Shown: piece after piece, positions 6,343 to 10,774 of the stretch
Layout of the letters: each line of letters opens with the position of its first letter
Position numbering within the stretch: position 1 is the first letter of the stretch
DNA from: Acidobacteriota bacterium
GTDB taxonomy: Bacteria; Acidobacteriota; Vicinamibacteria; Vicinamibacterales; 2-12-FULL-66-21
Length of the DNA: 10,774 bases
Reading direction: 5' to 3'
Assembly: GCA_013694845.1 (NCBI GenBank)
Contig: JACDBQ010000663.1
Location: 1-10,774 of the forward strand
The notes under the pieces: generated by a model
What the model saw: only the letters and a program-made list of their open reading frames with translations
What the model was told of the DNA's origin: nothing
Database searches by the model: none
Program-made: the position numbers and the translations under genes

Positions 6343-6810
6343 TCAGGCCGTCTTCGTCCGAACGACCAGATCGACCTGGCAGTTGAGCACCTGCAGCAGA
6401 GACAGTACCTGATCGACGGACTTGCGGTAGTTCGTCTGGTCGAGCAGGCGATACAGTTGCGCCGCTGACGTGCCGAGCCGGCGTACGATCTCGCGCTTCG
6501 ACAGCGGGCTCTCCGCGATGCGCTTCTGCGCTTCGAGCGTGAGTTGATACAGCAGGAGATCGCGCAGGTACGTGGGATCCTGGTTGTACTCGAGCGCCTG
6601 CTCGACATGAACGGTCCCCGTACGACCCGATCCGAGGACGTAGGTGAACGCCTCCCGACCTGCCTCCGGGTCGACGAACAGCTCCGTGATCGGGTCTTCG
6701 GTCGTGGGGGTCGGCTCCGCCTTCGAGAACGGGAATACGAGTGTCCTTGTCGACGTGCGGACCTCGAACAACTTCTTGCGATTGTTATGCCTGACAGTGC
6801 GAATCTTCAC
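6343..6810 (-). CDS. HTH-domain protein, probable antitoxin/autoregulator, 155 aa
   Basis: The start is GTG at 6810, overlapping the stop of the upstream DUF4160-like gene by 4 bp (GTGA), which implies translational coupling. Longer readings of this frame upstream only shadow that gene. Residues 1-75 look beta-rich (FEVRTSTRTLVFPFSK, REAFTYVLGSGRTGTVHVEQ). Residues 76-93 form a helix (PTYLRDLLLYQLTLEAQKRI). Residues 94-150 form a helix-turn-helix (SKREIVRRLGTSAAQLYRLL, then NYRKSVDQVLSLLQVL). It likely binds DNA and represses its own operon through the palindromes at 7013-7030 or 7048-7060. Partnering with a small DUF4160-like protein in one overlapping unit is typical of toxin-antitoxin-like modules. 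From memory, similar HTH proteins are frequent in Acidobacteriota. Codon use and GC look like the surroundings. Confidence 0.85.
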   Translation of the reverse strand: MKIRTVRHNNRKKLFEVRTSTRTLVFPFSKAEPTPTTEDPITELFVDPEAGREAFTYVLGSGRTGTVHVEQALEYNQDPTYLRDLLLYQLTLEAQKRIAESPLSKREIVRRLGTSAAQLYRLLDQTNYRKSVDQVLSLLQVLNCQVDLVVRTKTA

Positions 6811-7010
6811 AGCAGCCCCCCAGCCTCCAGCTCGCTGATCAGTTCCAGAATGCGCCGCGTCGCCGCGCCCTTCATCGGCTTTCGATTGTCCAGATCCCAC
6901 TTCACGATCAGCGTGCCGTCGCGGTAGACGTGCACATGCCGCGGCGGATGGTCGCCTTTCCAGGTGATAAAGACGTACCCGCCCCGCCGATGCTTGCCCA
7001 CGGATGTCAA
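6807..7010 (-). CDS. DUF4160-like small protein, candidate toxin partner, 67 aa or less
   Basis: The core GYVFITWKGDHPPRHVHVYR, then DGTLIVKWDLDNRKPMKG and RRILELISELEAGGLL, match the DUF4160 pattern: an aromatic strand, D/HxPPHxHVY, a strand, then a C-terminal helix. Family proteins are usually 60-90 residues and occur in two-gene modules with DUF2442 or HTH proteins; biochemical activity is not established as far as I know. The longest reading begins with TTG at 7010 and a GTG lies three codons later (7001). The start is uncertain because no strong ribosome site is visible. The stop overlaps the GTG of the HTH gene by 4 bp. The promoter-proximal place of this gene fits the order seen in toxin-first modules. 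Confidence 0.8.
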   Translation of the reverse strand: MTSVGKHRRGGYVFITWKGDHPPRHVHVYRDGTLIVKWDLDNRKPMKGAATRRILELISELEAGGLL

Positions 7011-7012
7011 AT

Positions 7013-7030
7013 GTTACCACATAAGGTAAC
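7013..7030 (-). promoter_or_regulatory. Palindromic operator candidate of the DUF4160/HTH module
   Basis: GTTACC-ACATAA-GGTAAC is a perfect 6-bp inverted repeat with a 6-base spacer, ending 2 bases before the TTG start at 7010. It overlaps the expected transcription start of the promoter proposed at 7034-7061. The AT-rich centre and the placement fit autoregulation by the HTH protein. Confidence 0.6.
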
Positions 7031-7033
7031 GGT

Positions 7034-7061
7034 TTAATAGCCCTGTATCCCGATTCGGGAA
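7034..7061 (-). promoter_or_regulatory. Possible promoter and second palindrome of the DUF4160/HTH module
   Basis: On the minus strand, TTCCCG (7061-7056) and TATTAA (7039-7034) are 16 bases apart. The -10 is fair and the -35 weak. The perfect 13-bp palindrome TCCCGA-T-TCGGGA (7048-7060) overlaps the -35, so it could be a second binding site for the HTH protein or for another regulator. Confidence 0.4.
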
Positions 7062-7271
7062 CGCGTCGACAGGATCGACTGGACATGCAATCCTACGATC
7101 GCTCACGACGGCACCAATGGCCACGACCATCACGCTTGACCGATCGTCTGGCGCAGCGGATCGCGCGCTCGCGGCCGACGTCGGCCACGATACCGAGACC
7201 GCTCTCGCTCGAGGGCTTCTGTCGAGTATGGGCAACAACCGCCGCTAACTCCCGTCAACCGCGAGCTTCAT
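7062..7271. other. Intergenic region between the TA-like module and padR
   Basis: These roughly 210 bases are part of the gap between the divergent DUF4160-like and PadR genes. Open frames run through on both strands, but none has a recognisable domain or start. I see nothing assignable. Confidence 0.45.
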
Positions 7272-7300
7272 TTGACATTCAAATAGAAGCGTAGTATTTC
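7272..7300 (+). promoter_or_regulatory. Promoter of padR, probably leaderless
   Basis: A perfect TTGACA (7272-7277) is followed after 17 bases by TATTTC (7295-7300). Transcription would start close to the GTG at 7306. No ribosome site precedes that GTG, which fits a leaderless transcript. From memory, TTGACATTCAAA upstream of padR is common at acidobacterial padR-ADOP loci, and the TTCAAA part may belong to a PadR operator. Confidence 0.55.
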
Positions 7301-7305
7301 ATGCC

Positions 7306-7653
7306 GTGGCCAAGAGCAAACGAGCGAGGACCGACGTCCTTCAGGGCACGCTCGACCTCATGGTGCTGCAGACCATAGACACGCTCGGCCCGTTGCACGG
7401 CTACGCGATCGCTTCACGTTTGGAGCAAGTCTCAGCAGGTAGTCTGCAGCTCAACATGGGAACGCTGTATCCGTGCCTGATGCGCCTCGAGCAACGAGGT
7501 CTGGTGCGTGGCACCTGGGGTGTGACGGACACCAACCGCAAGGCGCGCTTCTACGCAATAACGCCAGCCGGCCGACGTCAGCTTGCTGCCGAGAAGACGC
7601 AGTGGGACCGAATGGTGTCCATCATGCGCGCGCTCCTGAGTGAGCGGAGTTGA
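7306..7653 (+). CDS. PadR-family transcriptional regulator (acidobacterial type), 115 aa
   Basis: This is a complete PadR regulator with the typical order: LQGTLDLMVLQTI (helix 1), GPLHGYAIASRLEQ (helix 2), LNMGTLYPCLMRLEQRGLV (recognition helix and wing start; family LxxGSLYPALxRLExxG), then a wing (RKARFYAITPAGRRQL) and a C-terminal dimerisation helix. The length of about 115 aa is normal for the acidobacterial subgroup linked to ADOP permeases. The GTG at 7306 gives the usual start; an ATG at 7301 is out of frame. Its stop lies 12 bases before the ADOP start at 7666, so the two form one operon. PadR proteins repress until a ligand binds, so this one probably controls its own operon. The regulator looks intact while the permease it should control is broken. 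Confidence 0.95.
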   Translation: MAKSKRARTDVLQGTLDLMVLQTIDTLGPLHGYAIASRLEQVSAGSLQLNMGTLYPCLMRLEQRGLVRGTWGVTDTNRKARFYAITPAGRRQLAAEKTQWDRMVSIMRALLSERS

Positions 7654-7665
7654 GGGGAGGCGTCG

Positions 7666-9830
7666 ATGGCTCGGATCCGCGAGTGGGTTTCCCGTTTGTG
7701 GGGCACTGTCCGAGGGAACCCGCGTGGCGCCGAGATGGAGGAGGAGTCAAGCTCCATCTGGAGTTGGCCACCGACGACATGCGGCGTCGTATGGGCGCGA
7801 GCGAGGGCGCTACCCGAGCCGCTCATCTCCGCGCAGGCGGTGTCGCGCAGGCGATGGAAGCGCTCCGGGACCAACGTGGCCTGCCGTGGGTGGCAGATCT
7901 CGCGCAGGATATGCGCCACGGTTCCGCACGATTCGGCGCAGCCCGGGGTTCACGACCGTTGCGCTCGTCACCCTGACGCTCGGCATCGGAGCCAATACCG
8001 CCATCTTCAGCTTCGTCAACGTGCTGGTGTGGCGCGATCTTCCGGTGCGGGACCCCGGGAGCCTCGTGCAGTTCACCTGGCAGTACCCCGGCGACCCGCC
8101 CTTGAACCTGTTCAGCATCCGGAACTACGAGCACTATCGGGATCACAATAGCGTGTTCTCGGACCTCATCGGAGAGGTGCCCTTCAGGCTTGGCTCGGAC
8201 ACCGCCGGACTCGGGGCAGAGCCGCTGAACACGGCGTGGGTGACCGGGAACTTCTTCGGCCCTGGGTGTGCGCCCCGCGCTGGGACGGCTGCTGGGCCCC
8301 CTCGACGCGGAGCCTGGCGCGACTCCCGTAGCCGTCGTGAGCTGGGCGTACTGGAACAGATTCAATCTCGATCCGCGGATTCTGGGTACGCAGATTTCGG
8401 TCTCCAATGTCTCCGCGCGGGTCGTCTGCGTCGCAAGCCAGGAGTTCGCCGGCCTGCTGACCGGTTACCGCCCCGACGTCTGGCTTCCCGCCGCCGCTCA
8501 TCCAGCCAGCCGGCAGGCCGGATTCATGCTGATGGCGTGGTTGAGGCAGGCGTCTCGATCGCGCGAGGATCGAAGAGTTTGCGCGCAAGGATCCGCAGTG
8601 GCTCAAGGTAACGCTTGAAGTGGAACCGGCGCGATCGGGGTTCTCGACACCGCTGCACCAGCAGTTCGGGAAACCGTTGTTGGTGGTGATGGCCATTGGG
8701 GGGTGTTGCTGCTGCTCACCTGCGCCAATATCGGGAGCATGCTGCTCGCACGCGCCGCCGCGCGGCAACGGGAGATGGCGGTGAGAGTGTCACTTGGCGC
8801 CAGCCGGTTTCGGATCGTGCGACAGGTTCTGACCGAGTCGCTGCTCCTTTCTTTTCTTTGGCCGGCAGCCTGTTCGGCGTCGTTGGCGCGTACTTCGGCG
8901 CCGCTATGCTCCTGCGGATCGTGACTTCAGGGACGCGACTGATTGGAGCTCCCCCACGCCTGGAAGTGCCGATTGATGCATCCGTTCTGATCTTCGCGGC
9001 GGCCGTTGCGGTGCTCGCGGGTGTGGTGTTCGGGTTGGCACCAGCGTGGACGGCGTTCGCATCTGCGCCAGCCGCGGCAATGAGAGTCACGGGAGGAACC
9101 GGACAACTAAGATCCGGGCGCCTGTTTTGGAAACGGACTGGTGGTGGCGCAAGTCGCCTTCTCTCTTGTGTTGTTGAGCGTTGCAGGACTGTATGTCGGG
9201 CACCTCTCATACCTCCGCAACCGAGACCTTGGATTTGACCGGACGTCCGTGCTCCTCGTGAGAGTCGACCCAGCGCGCGCCACTTATGAGCGCGGACAGC
9301 TGGCCCAGTTGTACAAGCAACTGCTCGGACGGTTCGAGTCCGTTCCCGGCGTGCGCTCGGCGACATTGAGCGGGATGACGCCCATCTCAGGCGCCGCCGG
9401 GAACCGATTGGCTTCAGTCGAAGGGTTTGAGGAGACGCCGACGGCGCGCCGTCGTCTGAAGTTGAATGACGTGGCGCCGAAGTACTTCGAAACGTTCGGT
9501 ACTTCGCTGATTGCCGGGCGAGACTTCAAGTTCGCGGACGAAGGCCGAGCACCCGTGGCGATCGTCAATCAGGCGATGGCGCGGCACTACTTCGCCGGCC
9601 GCGACCCGCTCGGCAGGCAGCTGTTGCTCAAGGGCGATTCCAGGCCATATGAGGTCGTAGGCGTGGTCGCCGATGCGAAGTACGCAGACCTTCGAAGTCC
9701 CGCACCGCAAACGGTTTATCTGAATGCATTTCAGCAGAACCGCCTGCCCTCGAAATTTTGCGCTTCGGACAAGCGCACCTCCAACAATCGATCTCGATTG
9801 ACGACCCGGCGAAGCCGTGGTCGGGAGGTT
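7666..9830 (+). pseudogene. ADOP-type permease, multiply frameshifted and 3'-truncated
   Basis: The start is clear: ATG at 7666 with GGGGAGG upstream, encoding MARIREWVSRLWGTVRGNPR. The ADOP sequence then hops between frames: near 7748 (EMEE to VKLHLELATDDMRRR), near 7922 (DMRHG to RTIRRSPGFTTVALV), near 8262 (NFFG to MRPALGRLLGP) and near 8560, where several codons also seem lost (GVSIAR to RIEEFARKDPQWLK). Further hops occur near 8700 (VVMAIGG to LLLLTCANIGSML), near 8855 (ESLLLSF to AGSLFGVVGAYFG), near 9135 (to LVVAQVAFSLVLLSVAGLY) and near 9757 (LPSKF to ALRTSAPPTIDLD, then stop). Recognised pieces cover the N-terminal domain, the first MacB/FtsX unit and the second periplasmic domain up to QTVYLNAFQQN. 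The last three membrane segments, about 200 residues, are gone. No intact permease can be made. Neighbouring genes read cleanly, so genuine decay is likelier than poor sequence. Confidence 0.9.
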
Positions 9831-9964
9831 TCCGGGGCCACCCAGTTGCCCGCATCACAAGTTTCAGCCGCTCACCATCAACGTGACGGATCCGATCCGC
9901 GATGGACTCCAGAGAACGATCGCCGCAGCTCCAAACCCGATCGTGCGTCCAGCCGGGAGCTTTC
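9831..9964. other. Junction between the decayed ADOP 3' end and the TPR gene
   Basis: About 130 bases where the permease C-terminus should continue. A plus-strand frame (FQPLTINVTDPIRDGLQRTI) remains open but does not resemble an ADOP C-terminus. This marks a deletion or substitution that removed the permease tail. I see no terminator for either converging gene. Confidence 0.4.
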
Positions 9965-10774
9965 TCATCGAGAGGATCGATCGCCACCCTCCCCGGCCAG
10001 CATCCGGCGAATGTCGGCGATATCGGTTGAGTAGCGCGAGGGCGGCGCAGCGCCGACGAAGTGCTGGAGGTATGGCCGCGCCTCGTCACGGCGCCCGGAT
10101 TGCCAGAGCAGCATCCCCAGATTGAACAACGTGTCGTAGTCAGCTGGAGAGAGCTCGACAACTCGCTTCCAGGCGCTGATCGCGCGTGCAGGGTCGCTGT
10201 TCACGTGTGCCGCTCCAAGAGCGGCCCATGCCGGTGCGAACGCCGGGTCCGCGTCAACGGCACGTTCGAACGCCTGGGCCGCTTGCGGCATGCGCCGGGC
10301 AGCGAGCTCCAGCAGCCCAAGGTTGTTCCAGATCGACGCGGCTCGCGGCGCTTTCGCAAGGGCCCGCCCGAACAGCACGCGTGAACGATCGCGGGCACCC
10401 ATCTCCGCATAGACGACGGCCAGAGTGTTCAGCGTATCGACGCTTGCGCCGTCGCCTGACAGCGGCTCGAGTGCAGCGGCCGCGCGCGTCGGCTCGCCGC
10501 TGGCAAGCAACGCGGCGCCCAGCCGTTCCTGGAGCTTCGGATCCGACAGGCCGCGTCGGGCCGCCGCGCGCAGCAGGTTGACGGCTTCCGGAGCCTGACC
10601 GCTTTCGATGTAGACCGAGGCCAGCGCCAGGCACGCGGCCGTGAAGTCGGGACGTCGGTCGATTGCCTCTCGCAGAAGCGCCGCCGCGTCCGCGTGACGA
10701 CCGTCGCCCACCAGGTGCAGCGCTGTCTGGAAGCGTCGGTCCACGTCAACGAGGCGCTTCGGATCATCCGCTTC
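9965..10774 (-). CDS. TPR-repeat protein, C-terminal 269 residues (continues past right edge)
   Basis: The minus-strand frame is open from the right edge (first visible residues EADDPKRLVDVDRRFQTALH) to TGA at 9967-9965. It is built of about six tetratricopeptide repeats, for example HADAAALLREAIDRRPDFTA, PEAVNLLRAAARRG, ASIWNNLGLLELA, QAAQAFERAVDADPAFAPAW and RAISAWKRVVELSPADYDTL. It ends in YSTDIADIRRMLAGEGGDRSSR-like sequence after LQHFVGAAPPSRY. The phrase DPKRLVDVDRRFQTALHLVG resembles the join between a sulfatase-like domain and C-terminal TPRs in many acidobacterial alkaline-phosphatase-superfamily proteins (DPKDKI...), so the missing N-terminus may be a sulfatase-like hydrolase. That is inference. 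A GTG at 10744 could be read as a start, but the open frame beyond it argues against this. Confidence 0.85.
   Translation of the reverse strand, partial: EADDPKRLVDVDRRFQTALHLVGDGRHADAAALLREAIDRRPDFTAACLALASVYIESGQAPEAVNLLRAAARRGLSDPKLQERLGAALLASGEPTRAAAALEPLSGDGASVDTLNTLAVVYAEMGARDRSRVLFGRALAKAPRAASIWNNLGLLELAARRMPQAAQAFERAVDADPAFAPAWAALGAAHVNSDPARAISAWKRVVELSPADYDTLFNLGMLLWQSGRRDEARPYLQHFVGAAPPSRYSTDIADIRRMLAGEGGDRSSR

Noticed and set aside
7823..8768. Minus-strand open frames of about 190 codons across the second ADOP locus.
   Set aside because: They are antisense to recognisable ADOP pieces in the plus frames and lack domains.
7666..9830. Explaining the permease frameshifts as sequencing error.
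   Set aside because: Not excluded, but the other long genes (cyclase, first ADOP, TPR) have no frameshifts, and this locus also shows deletion and loss of its 3' end.
1..10774. CRISPR array, integrase, transposase or rRNA.
   Set aside because: No regularly spaced repeats, DDE/tyrosine/serine recombinase motifs or rRNA-like sequence were seen on either strand.

Overview
The window is high-GC DNA that most likely comes from an Acidobacteriota chromosome, probably a soil lineage. The main evidence is a PadR regulator followed directly by an ADOP-type duplicated MacB/FtsX permease, plus a second ADOP permease elsewhere. That arrangement is a known hallmark of the phylum. A CHASE2-linked cyclase and a TPR protein fit the same background. 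This is inferred from gene families; no marker gene or complete RNA gene is present.

Layout. (1) Positions 1-1499, minus strand: the first 499 codons of a CHASE2-domain class III adenylate/guanylate cyclase, running off the left edge. It is not a closed ORF, and a long plus-strand ORF opposite it is only a shadow. (2) 1500-1990: the cyclase leader, a minus-strand rho-independent terminator (1653-1680), and a short broken ORF just behind the permease whose 3' end runs through a tRNA-3'-end-like sequence. (3) 1988-4432, minus: an intact 814-aa ADOP permease. (4) 4433-6342: a loosely packed accessory stretch. It holds a plus-strand ORF with a perfect TATAAT box and a palindromic leader but a non-matching C-terminus, a minus-strand NADAR-like gene, a second copy of the tRNA-like sequence, and two copies of a 21-bp TTTCAAG-based repeat. 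(5) 6343-7010, minus: a two-gene unit with a 4-bp overlap, encoding a DUF4160-like small protein and an HTH protein. It resembles a toxin-antitoxin module and has two palindromes upstream. (6) 7306-7653, plus: an intact PadR regulator. (7) 7666 to about 9830, plus: the ADOP permease that should be its partner, broken by at least six frameshifts, an internal deletion and loss of the 3' end. (8) 9965-10774, minus: the C-terminal TPR half of a protein entering from the right edge.

How the genes relate. The PadR and the second ADOP form a textbook pair in which the effector gene is dead and the regulator still open. The first ADOP is intact but has no adjacent PadR. The DUF4160/HTH pair is the only compact module here that looks both complete and autoregulated. 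The segment between the two tRNA-like repeats (1752-6240) could be the scar of an integrated element, but no integrase, transposase or complete tRNA is visible. The best leads for something new are the NADAR-like gene among repeats, the paired tRNA-like sequences, and the TTTCAAG direct-repeat sites.
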